Positions 23,616-33,548 of a DNA stretch of 36,123 nucleotides are shown one piece after another. Origin of the DNA: Cristatella mucedo (Eukaryota; Bryozoa; Phylactolaemata; Cristatellidae). Each line of letters begins with the position of its first letter. Position 1 is the stretch's first letter. The notes under the pieces were generated by a model. The model was not told the origin of the DNA, searched no databases, and worked only from the letters and a program-made list of their open reading frames with translations. The position numbers and the translations under genes are program-made. The DNA lies in the NCBI GenBank assembly GCA_009760855.2, contig WPIO01000497.1, positions 1-36,123 of the forward strand, in the 5' to 3' direction.

Positions 23616-24854
23616 ACACGTCTCGCACAAAATCGCAGCAGATCACGGAATATGTGAAAACTTCAAATCTACATTTAGGAGCGAGCTCTGGCTGGCAGAA
23701 AAGTGCTGCACCTTGTTTTGAGCATTTCGCACTCGAATAATACATTTCGCACGAGTTTGCAGCAGATCGCGAAATATCTAGAAAGTTTAAATCTACATAT
23801 CGAAGCGTGCGCTGGCTAGCAGCAGAGTGCTGTACCATGTTTAAAGCATTTCGCACGTAAATAACACGTTTCGCACAAGTTCGCAGGAGATCGCGGAATA
23901 TGGTAAAACTTCAAATCTACATTTCAGAGCGTGCTCTGGCTGGCAGCAGAGTGCTGTACCTTGTTTTGAGCATTTCGGACTCGAATAACACATTTCGCAC
24001 GAGGTCGCAGCAGATCGCCGAATATCTAGAAACTTCATATCTGCATGTCGGAGCGTGCGCTGGCTAGCAGCAGACTGCTGCACCACGTTTAAAGCACTTT
24101 GGGCGTAAATAACACGTTTCGCACGAGTTCGCAGCAGATCGCTGAATATGTAGAAACTTTAAATCTGCATGTCGGAGCGTGCACTTGCTGGCAGCAGTGT
24201 GCTGCACCTTGTTTAAAGCATTTCGCACGTAAATAACACGTTTTGCACGAGTTCGCAGCAGATCGCGGAATATGTAGAAAGTTCAAATCTGCATATCGGA
24301 GCGTGTGCTGGCTGGCAGCAGAGTGCTGCACCTTGTTTTGAGATTTCGCACTCGAATAACACATTTCGCACGAGTTCGCAGCAGATCGCTAAATATCTAG
24401 AAAGTTCAAATCTGCATGTCGGAGCGTGTGCTGGCTGGCAGCAGAGTGATGCACCATGTTTAAAGCATTTCGCACGTAAATAACACGTTTCGCACGAATT
24501 CGCAGCAGATCGCGGAATATGTAGAAACATCGAATCTACATATCGGAGCGTGTGCTGGCTGGCAGCAGAGTGCTGCACCTAGTTTAAAGCATTTCGCACG
24601 TAAATAACACGTTTCGCACTAGTTCGCAGCAGATCGCGGAATATGTAGAAACTTCGAATCTACATATCGGAGCGTGCGCTGGCTGGCAGCAGAGTGCTGC
24701 ACCATATTTAAAGCATTTCGGACGTAAATAACACATTTCGCACGAGTTCGCAGCAGATCGCGGAATATGTAGAAACATCGAATCTACATATCGGAGCGTG
24801 TGCTGGCTGGCAGCAGAGTGCTGCACCATGTTTAAAGCATTTCGCACGTAAATA
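23616..24854 (+). repeat. 10-monomer higher-order repeat, copy 2
   Basis: 1,239 bp in the order T1 (cgtctcgcacaaaa), T2, T3 (atatggtaaaac), T4 (cactttgggcg), T5, X (agatttcgc deletion near 24341), T8, a unit with aaacatcg and cacctagttt, a unit with cactagttcgc and ccatatttaaagcatttcgg, and a unit with aaacatcg. The last three are especially close to those at about 29583-29955, which share the ccatattt and tttcggacg marks. Confidence 0.92.
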
Positions 24855-25104
24855 ACACGTTTTTCGCACAAAATCGCAGCAGATCGCGGAATATGTAAAA
24901 ACTTCAAATCTACATTTAGGAGCGTGCGCTGGCTGGCAGAAAAGTGCTGCACCTTGTTTTGAGCATTTCGCACTCGAATAATACATTTCGCACGAGTTTG
25001 CAGCAGATCGCGGAATATCTAGAAAGTTTAAATCTACATATCAAAGCGTGTGCTGGCTAGCAGCAGAGTGCTGTACCATGTTTTAAGCATTTCGCACGTA
25101 AATA
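24855..25104 (+). repeat. Terminal T1-T2 pair of the second diverged block
   Basis: T1 (gtttttcgcacaaaatc with two extra t, cagaaaagtg) then T2 (gagtttgcag, atcaaagcgtg, ctgtaccatgtttt). The pair at 29956-30203 shares the rare atcaaagcg and ctgtaccatgtttt marks, so the two blocks are linked through this end. Near-canonical units follow. Confidence 0.88.
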
Positions 25105-28100
25105 ACACGTTTCGCACGAGTTCGCAGCAGATCGCGGAATATGTAGAAACTTCAAATCTACATATCGGAGCGTGTGCTGGCTGGCAGCAGAGTGCTGCAC
25201 CATGTTTAAAGCATTTCGCACGTAAATAACACATTTCGCACGAGTTCGCAGCAGATCGCGGAATATGTAGAAAGTTCAAATCTGCATGTCGGAGCGTGTG
25301 CTGGCTGGCAGCAGAGTGATGCACCATGTTTTAAAGCATTTCGCACGTAAATAACACATTTCGCACGAGTTCGCAGCAGATCGCGGAATATGTAGAAAGT
25401 TCAAATCTACATATCGGAGCGTGCGCTGGCTGGCAGCAGCAGAGTGCTGCACCATGTTTAAAGCATTTCGCACGTAAATAACACATTTCGCACGAGTTCG
25501 CAGCAGATCGCGGAATATGTAGAAACTTCAAATCTACATATCGGAGCGTGTGCTGGCTGGCAGCAGAGTGCTGCACCATGTTTAAAGCATTTCGCACGTA
25601 AATAACACGTTTCGCACGAGTTCGCAGCAGATCGCGGAATATGTAGAAACTTCAAATCTACATATCGGAGCGTGCGCTGGCTGGCAGCAGAGTGCTGCAC
25701 CTTGTTTAAAGCATTTCGCACGTAAATAACACGTTTCGCACGAGTTCGCAGCAGATCGCGGAATATGTAGAAACTTCGAATCTACATATCGGAGCGTGCG
25801 CTGGCTGGCAGCAGAGTGCTGCACCATGTTTAAAGCATTTCGCACGTAAATAACACACGTTTTGCACGAGTTCGCAGCAGATCGCGGAATATGTAGAAAC
25901 TTCGAATCTACATATCGGAGCGTGTGCTGGCTGGCAGCAGAGTGCTGCACCATGTTTAAAGCATTTCGCACGTAAATAACACGTTTCGCACAAGATCGCA
26001 GCAGATCGCGGAATATGTAAAAACTTCGAATCTACATATCGGAGCGTGTGCTGGCTGGCAGCAGAGTGCTGCACCATGTTTAAAGCATTTCGCACTCGAA
26101 TAACACATTTCGCACGAGTTCGCAGCAGATCGCGGAATATGTAGAAAGTTCAAATCTACATGTCGGAGCGTGTGCTGGCTGGCAGCAGAGTGCTGCACCA
26201 TGTTTAAAGCATTTCGCACGTAAATAACACGTTTCGCACGAGTTCGCAGCAGATCGCGGAATATGTAGAAACTTCGAATCTACATATCGGAGCGTGTGCT
26301 GGCTGGCAGCAGAGTGCTGCACCATGTTTAAAGCATTTCGCACGTAAATAACACGTTTCGCACGAGTTCTTAGCAGACCGTGGAATATGTAGAAACTTCC
26401 AATCTACATATCGGAGCGTGCGCTGGCTGGCAGCAGAGTGCTGCACCATGTTTAAAGCATTTCGCACGTAAATAACACATTTCGCACGAGTTCGCAGCAG
26501 ATCGCGGAATATGTAGAAAAGTTCAAATCTACATATCGGAGCGTGTGCTGGCTGGCAGCAGAGTGCTGCACCATGTTTAAAGCATTTCGCACGTAAATAA
26601 CACGTTTCGCACGAGTTCGCAGCAGATCGCGGAATATGTAGAAACTTCAAATCTACATTTCGGAGCGTGCGCTGGCTGGCAGCAAAGTGCTGCACCTTGT
26701 TTAAAGCATTTCGCACTCGAATAACACATTTCGCACGAGTTCGCAGCAGATCGCGGAATATCTAGAAAGTTTAAATCTGCATTTCGGAGCGTGTGCTGGC
26801 TGGCAGCAGAGTGCTGCACCATGTTTAAAGCATTTCGCACGTAAATAACACATTTCGCACGAGTTCGCAGCAGATCGCGGAATATGTAGAAAGTTCAAAT
26901 CTGCATGTCGGAGCGTGTGCTGGCTGGCAGCAGAGTGCTGCACCATGTTTAAAGCATTTCGCACGTAAAAAACACATTTCGCACGAGTTCGCAGCAGATC
27001 GCGGAATATGTAGAGAAACTTCAAATCTACATTTCGGAGCGTGCGCTGGCTGGCAGCAGAGTGCTGCACCTTGTTTAAAGCATTTCGCACGTAAATAACA
27101 CATTTCGCACGAGTTCGCAGCAGATCGCGGAATATGTAGAAAGTTCAAATCTACATATCGGAGCGTGTGCTGGCTGGCAGCAGAGTGCTGCACCATGTTT
27201 AAAGCATTTCGCACGTAAATAACACGTTTCGCACGAGTTCGCAGCAGATCGCGGAATATGTAGAAACTTCAAATCTACATTTCGGAGCGTGCGCTGGCTG
27301 GCAGCAGAGTGCTGCACCTTGTTTAAAGCATTTCGCACGTAATAAACACGTTTCGCACGAGTTCGCGGCAGATCGCGGAATATGTAGAAACTTCAAATCT
27401 ACATTTCAGAGCGTGTGGCCGGCTGGCCGCCGAGTGCCGCACCATGTTTAAAGCATTTCGCACGTAAATAATACGTTTCGCACGAGTTTGCAGCAGATTG
27501 CGGAATATGTAGAAACTTCAAATCTACATGTCGGAGCGTGTGCTGGCTGGCAGCAGAGTGCTGCACCTTGTTTAAAGCATTTCGCACGTAAATAACACGT
27601 TTTGCACGAGTTCGCAGCAGATCGCGGAATATGTAGAAACTTCAAATCTACATATCGGAGCGTGTGCTGGCTGGCAGCAGAGTGCTGCACCATGTTTAAA
27701 GCATTTCGCACGTAAATAACACGTTTCGCACGAGTTCGCAGCAGATCGCGGAATATGTAGAAACTTCAAATCTACATATCGGAGCGTGTGCTGGCTGGCA
27801 GCAGAGTGCTGCACCATGTTTAAAGCATTTCGCACGTAAATAACACGTTTCGCACGAGTTCGCAGCAGATCGCGGAATATGTAGAAACTTCGAATCTACA
27901 TATCGGAGCGTGCGCTGGCTGGCAGCAGAGTGCTGCACCATGTTTAAAGCATTTCGCACGTAAATAACACGTTTCGCACGAGTTCGCAGCAGATCGCGGA
28001 ATATGTAGAAACTTCAAATCTACATATCGGAGCGTGCGCTGGCTGGCAGCAGAGTGCTGCACCATGTTTAAAGCATTTCGCACGTAAACAACACATTTTC

Positions 28101-28714
28101 GCACGAGTTCGCAGCAGATCGCGGAATATGTAGAAAGTTCGAATCTACATATCGGAGCGTGTGCTGGCTGGCAGCAGAGTGCTGCACCATGTTTAAAGCA
28201 TTTCGCACGTAAATAACACGTTTCGCACGAGTTCGCAGCAGATCGCGGAATATGTAGAAACTTCAAATCTACATATCGGAGCGTGCGCTGGCTGGCAGCA
28301 GAGTGCTGCACCTTGTTTTAAGCATTTCCCACTCGAATAACACATTTCGCACGAGTTCGCAGCAGATCGCGGAATATCAAGAAACTTTAAAATCTACATA
28401 TCGGAGCGTGCGCTGGCTGGCAGCAGAGTGCTGCACCATGTTTTAAAGCATTTCGCACGTAAATAACACGTTTCGCACAAGTTCGCAGCAGATCGCGGAA
28501 TATGTAGAAACTTAAAATCTGCATATCGGAGCGTGTGCTGGCTGGCAGCAGAGTGCTGCACCATGTTTAAAGCATTTCGCACGTAAATAACAACGTTTCG
28601 CACGAGTTCGCACCAGATCGCGGAATATGTAGAAACTGAAAATCTGCATGTCGGAGCGTGTGCTGACTGGCAGCAGAGTGCTGCACCATGTTTAAAGCAT
28701 TTCGCACGTAAATA
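25105..28714 (+). repeat. Satellite region 7: homogeneous monomers
   Basis: About 29 near-canonical units. A cagcagcagag triplet gain lies near 25435 and aacacacg near 25852. A GC-rich substitution cluster at 27416-27440 is listed separately. The last unit before the third diverged block (starting about 28591) has aactgaaaatc, a T15-like mark, directly before T1. No gene or insertion is visible. Confidence 0.88.
27416..27440 (+). other. Local cluster of changes to G/C
   Basis: The normal gtgctggctggcagcagag is here read gtggccggctggccgccgag, and gtgctgcacc is read gtgccgcacc. Within 25 bp there is one inserted g, two t-to-c changes and two a-to-c changes, all raising GC. An a-to-g change lies upstream at 27367 (gttcgcggcag). 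No other unit shows this set. It could be a clustered mutation, biased conversion or a basecalling error in a GC-rich stretch. Confidence 0.8.
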
Positions 28715-29955
28715 ACACGTTTCGCACGAGTTCGCAGCAGATCACGGAATATGTAAAAACTTCAAATCTACATTTAGGAGCGTGTGCTGGCTGGCAGAAA
28801 AGTGCTGCACCTTGTTTTGAGCATTTCGCACTCGAATAATACATTTCGCACGAGTTTGCAGCAGATCGCGGAAATATCTAGAAAGTTTTAAATCTACATA
28901 TCGAAGCGTGCGCTGGCTAGCAGCAGAGTGCTGTACCATGTTTAAAGCATTTCGCACGTAAATAACACGTTTCGCACAAGTTCGCAGCAGATCGCGGAAT
29001 ATGTAGAAACTTCAAATCTACATTTCAGAGCGTGCGCTGGCTGGCAGCAGAGTGCTGCACCTTGTTTTGAGCATTTCGCACTCGAATAACACATTTCGCA
29101 CGAGTTCGCAGCAGATCGCGGAATATCTAGAAACTTCATATCTGCATGTCGGAGCGTGCGCTGGCTAGCAGCAGACTGCTGCACCATGTTTAAAGCATTT
29201 CGCACGTAAATAACACGTTTCGCACGAGTTCGCAGCAGATCGCGGAATATGTAGAAACTTCAAATCTGCATGTCGGAGCGTGTGCTTGCTGGCAGCAGTG
29301 TGCTGCACCTTGTTTAAAGCATTTCGCACGTAAATAACACGTTTCGCACGAGTTCTCAGCAGATCGCGGAATATGTAGAAAGTTCAAATCTGCATGTCGG
29401 AGCGTGTGCTGGCTGGCAGCAGAGTGCTGCACCTTGTTTTGAGATTTCGCACTCGAATAACACATTTCGCACGAGTTCGCAGCAGATCGCTAAATATCTA
29501 GAAAGTTCAAATCTGCATGTCGGAGCGTGTGCTGGCTGGCAGCAGAGTGATGCACCATGTTTAAAGCAGTTCGCACGTAAATAACACGTTTCGCACGAGT
29601 TCGCAGCAGATCGCGGAATATGTATAAACATCGAATCTACATATCGGAGCGTGCGCTGGCTGGCAGCAGAGTGCTGCACCTAGTTTAAAGCATTTCGCAC
29701 GTAAATAACACGTTTCGCACTACTTCGCAGCAGATCGCGGAATATGTAGAAACTTCGAATCTACATATCGGAGCGTGCGCTGGCTGGCAGCAGAGTGCTG
29801 CACCATATTTAAAGCATTTCGGACGTAAATAACATATTTCGCACGAGTTCGCAGCAGATCGCGGAATATGTAGAAACATCGAATCTACATATCGGAGCGT
29901 GTGCTGGCTGGCAGCAGAGTGCTGCACCATGTTTAAAGCATTTCGCACGTAAATA
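28715..29955 (+). repeat. 10-monomer higher-order repeat, copy 3
   Basis: 1,241 bp in the order T1 (gatcacgg, cagaaaagtg), T2 (ggaaatatctag, aaagttttaaatc), T3 (ttcagagcg), T4 (cttcatatctgc, gcagactgctg), T5 (gtgcttgctggcagcagtg), X (gagttctcagc, gagatttcgc), T8 (gtgatgcacc, gcagttcgc), then units with cacctagttt, with cactacttcgc and ccatattt, and with aaacatcg. No 15-unit series precedes it, so the 10-unit series can exist on its own. Confidence 0.92.
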
Positions 29956-30203
29956 ACACGTTTCGCACAAAATCGCAGCAGATCACGGAATATGTAAAAA
30001 CTTCAAATCTACATTTAGGAGCGTGCGCTGGCTGGCAGAAAAGTGCTGCACCTTGTTTTGAGCATTTCGCACTCGAATAATACATTTCGCACGAGTTTGC
30101 AGCAGATCGCGGAATATCTAGAAAGTTTAAATCTACATATCAAAGCGTGCTCTAGCTAGCAGCAGAGTGCTGTACCATGTTTTAAGCATTTCGCACGTAA
30201 ATA
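29956..30203 (+). repeat. T1-T2 pair after the third 10-mer
   Basis: T1 at 29956 (cacaaaatcgc, gatcacgg, cagaaaagtg) and T2 at 30080 (gagtttgcag, atcaaagcgtgctctagctagcag, ctgtaccatgtttt). It ends the third 10-unit series in the way the first two end, and shares rare marks with 24981-25104. Confidence 0.88.
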
Positions 30204-30575
30204 ACACGTTTCGCACGAGTTCGCAGCAGATCGCGGAATATGTAGAAAGTTCAAATCTGCATGTCGGAGCGTGTGCTGGCTGGCAGCAGAGTGCTGCACC
30301 TTGTTTTGAGCATTTCGCACTCGAATAACACATTTCGCACGAGTTCGCAGCAGATCGCTAAATATCTAGAAAGTTCAAATCTGCATGTCGGAGCGTGTGC
30401 TGGCTGGCAGCAGAGTGATGCACCATGTTTAAAACATTTCGCACGTAAATAACACGTTTCGCACGAGTTCGCAGCAGATCGCGGAATATGTAGAAACTTC
30501 GAATCTACATATCGGAGCGTGCGCTGGCTGGCAGCAGAGTGCTGCACCATGTTTAAAGCATTTCGCACGTAAATA
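30204..30575 (+). repeat. Tandem trimer duplication, copy a (372 bp)
   Basis: Three units: X (gtagaaagttc, ttgttttgagc), T8 (tcgctaaatatc, gtgatgcacc, tttaaaacat) and a canonical unit. The next 372 bp repeat the same trio with about five differences; the two T8 units look identical. This is a recent local three-unit duplication. Confidence 0.88.
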
Positions 30576-31443
30576 ACACATTTCGCACGAGTTCTCAGCA
30601 GATCGCGGAATATGTAGAAAGTTCAAATCTGCATGTCGGAGCGTGTGCTGGCTGGCAGCAGAGTGCTGCACCTTGTTTTGAGCATTTCGCACTCGAATAA
30701 CACATTTCGCACGAGTTCGCAGCAGATCGCTAAATATCTAGAAAGTTCAAATCTGCATGTCGGAGCGTGTGCTGGCTGGCAGCAGAGTGATGCACCATGT
30801 TTAAAACATTTCGCACGTAAATAACACGTTTCGCACGAGTTCGCAGCAGATCGCGGAATATGTAGAAACATCGAATCTACATATCGGAGCGTGCGCTGGC
30901 TGGCAGCAGAGTGCAGCACCATGTTTAAAGCATTTCGCACGTGAATAACACGTTTCGCACGAGTTCGCAGCAGATCGCGTAACATGTAGAAACTTCGAAT
31001 CTACATATCGCAGCGTGCACTGGCTGGCAGCACAGTGCTGCACCTAGTTTAAGGCATTTCGCACGTAAATAACACGTTTCGCACTACTTCGCAGCAAATC
31101 GCGGAATATGTAGAAACTTCGAATCTACATATCGGAGCGTGCGCTGGCTGGCAGCAGAGTGCTGCACCATGTTTAAAGCATTTCGCACGTAAAAAACACA
31201 TTTCGCACGAGTTCCCAGCAGATCGCGGAATATGTAGAAACATCGAATCTACATATCGGAGCGTGTGCTGGCTGGCAGCAGAGTGCTGCACCATGTTTAA
31301 AGCATTTCGCACGTAAATAACACGTTTCGCACAAAATCGCAGCAGATCACGGAATATGTAAAAACTTCAAATCTACATTTGGGAGAGTGAGCTGGCTGAT
31401 AGAAAAGTGCTGCACCTTGTTTTGAGCATTTCGCACTCGAATA
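30576..31443 (+). repeat. Seven-monomer block, copy 2 (868 bp)
   Basis: Counterpart of 2334-3201 at an exact offset of 28,242 bp with no net length change. Its first three units (30576-30947) are also copy b of the trimer duplication. Differences from copy 1 include gttctcagc for gttcgcagc, gcactggctgg for gcgctggctgg, gtaaaaaac for gtaaataac, and ggctgatagaaaag for ggctggcagaaaag in T1. Confidence 0.92.
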
Positions 31444-33300
31444 ATACATTTCGCACGAGTTTGCAGCAGATCGCGGAATATCTAGAAAGTTTAAATCTAC
31501 ATATCGAAGCGTGAGCTGGCTAGCAGCAGAGTGCTGTACCATGTTTAAAGCATTTCGCACGTAAATAACACGTTTCGCACGAGTTCGCAGCAGATCGCGG
31601 AATATGTAGAAACATCGAATCTACATATCGGAGCTTGCACTGGCTGGCAGCAAAGTGCTGCACCATGTTTAAAGCATTTCGCACGAAATAACACGTTTCG
31701 CACAAGTTCGCAGCAGATCGTGGAATATCTAGAAAGTTAAAATCTGCATGTCGGAGCATGTGCTGGCTGGCAGCAAAGTGCTGCACCATGTTTAAAGTAT
31801 TTCGCACGTAAATAACACGTTTCGCACGAGTTCGCAGCAGCTCGCGGAATATGTAGAAACTTCAAATCCACATTTAGGAGCGTGCGATGGCTGGCAGCAG
31901 ACTGCTGCACCTTGTTTTGAGCATTTCGCACTCTAATAACACATTTCGCACGTGTTCGCAGCAGATCGCGGAATATCTAGAAAGTTTAAATCTGCGTTTC
32001 GTAGCGTGTGCTGGCTGGCAGCAGAGTGATGCACCATGTTTAAAGCATTTCGCACGTAAATAACACGTTTCGCACGAGTTCGCAGGAGATCGGGGAATAT
32101 GTAGAAACTTCGACTCTACATATAGGAGCGTGTGCTGGCTGGCAGCAGAGTGCTGCACCATGTTTAAAGCATTTCGCGCATAAATAACGCGTTTCACACG
32201 AGTTCGCAGCAGATCGCGGAATATGTAGAAACATCGAATCTACATATCGGAGCTTGCACTGGCTGGCAGCAAAGTGCTGCACCATGTTTAAAGCATGTCG
32301 CACGAAATAACACGTTTCGCACAAGTTCGCAGCAGATCACGGAATATGTAGAAACTTCAAATCTACATTTAGGAGCGTGCGCTGGCTGCCAGAAGAGTGC
32401 TGCACCTTGTTTTAAGCATTTCGCACTCGAATAATACATTTCGCACGAGTATGCAGCAGATCGCTAAATATCTAGAAAGTTCAAATCTGCATGTCGGAGC
32501 GTGCACTTGCTGGCAGCAGTGTGCTGCACCTTGTTTAAAGCATTTCGCACGTAAATAACACGTTTTGCACGAGTTCGCAGGAGATCGCGGAAAATGTAGA
32601 AACTTCGAATCTACATATAGGAGCGTGTGCTGGCTGGCAGCAGAGTGCTGCACCATGTTTAAAGCATTTCGCACGTAAATAACGCGTTTCGCACGAGTTC
32701 GTAGCAGATCGCGGAATATGTAGAAACTTCAAATCTACATTTAGGAGCATGCACTGGCTGGCAGCAGAGTGCTGCACCTTGTTTTGAGATTTCGCACTCG
32801 AATAACACATTTCGCACGAGTTCGCAGCAGATCGCTAAATATCTAGAAAGTTCAAATCTGCATGTCGGAGCGTGTGCTGGCTGGCAGCAGAGTGCTGCAC
32901 CATGTTTAAAGCATTTCGCACGTAAATAACACGTTTCGCACGAGTTCGCAGCAGATCGCGGAATATGTAGAAACTTCGAATCTACATATCGGAGCGTGCG
33001 CTGGCTGGCAGCAGAGTGCTGCACCTTGTTTAAAGCATTTCGCACGTAAATAACACGTTTCGCACGAGTTCGCAGCAGATCGCGGAATATGTAGAAACTT
33101 CGAATCTACATATCGGAGCGTGCGCTGGCTGGCAGCAGAGTGCTGCACCATGTTTAAAGCATTTCGCACGTAAATAACACATTTCGCACGAGTTCGCAGC
33201 AGATCGCGGAATATGTAGAAACTTCGAATCTACATATCGGAGCGTGTGCTGGCTGGCAGCAGAGTGCTGCACCATGTTTAAAGCATTTCGCACGTAAATA
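31444..33300 (+). repeat. Rearranged fragment of the 15-monomer series
   Basis: Begins with T2 at 31444, then units with T13 marks (agctcgcgg, aaatccac, gcgatggctgg near 31815-31938), T14 marks (ctgcgtttcgtagcg near 31993), a chimera at 32434, T6 (cggaaaatgtag) at 32558, T7 (acgcgtttcgc, gcatgcactgg) and T8, then three near-canonical units before T1 at 33301. The order is partly scrambled: T13-T14 precede T6-T8. A unit with gagcttgcactgg, cagcaaagtg and cacgaaata occurs twice, at 31568-31690 and 32187-32309, 619 bp apart. Confidence 0.82.
32434..32557 (+). repeat. Chimeric monomer T2/T8/T5
   Basis: It starts with the T2 form atacatttcgcacgagtatgcag, continues with T8 tcgctaaatatctag and aaagttcaaatctgcatg, and ends with T5 marks gcacttgctggcagcagtgtgctg. 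Three unit types joined in 124 bp without a length change indicate in-register exchange. Confidence 0.75.
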
Positions 33301-33548
33301 ACACGTTTCGCACAAAATCGCAGCAGATCACGGAATATGTAAAAACTTCAAATCTACATTTGGGAGCGTGCGCTGGCTGGCAGCAAAGTGCTGCACCATG
33401 TTTAAAGCATTTCGCACGTAAATAACACATTTCGCACGAGTTTGCAGCAGATCGCGGAATATCTAGAAAGTTTAAATCTACATATCGAAGCGTGCGCTGG
33501 CTGGCAGCAGAGTGCTGCACCATGTTTAAAGCATTTCGCACGTAAATA
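33301..33548 (+). repeat. T1-T2 pair closing the third diverged block
   Basis: T1 at 33301 (cacaaaatcgc, gatcacgg, catttggg) and a T2-like unit at 33425 (gagtttgcag, aaagtttaaatc, atcgaagcg). Both have partly reverted to canonical marks: cagcaaagtg instead of cagaaaagtg in T1, and ggctggcagc instead of ggctagcagc in T2. Near-canonical units follow. Confidence 0.82.
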
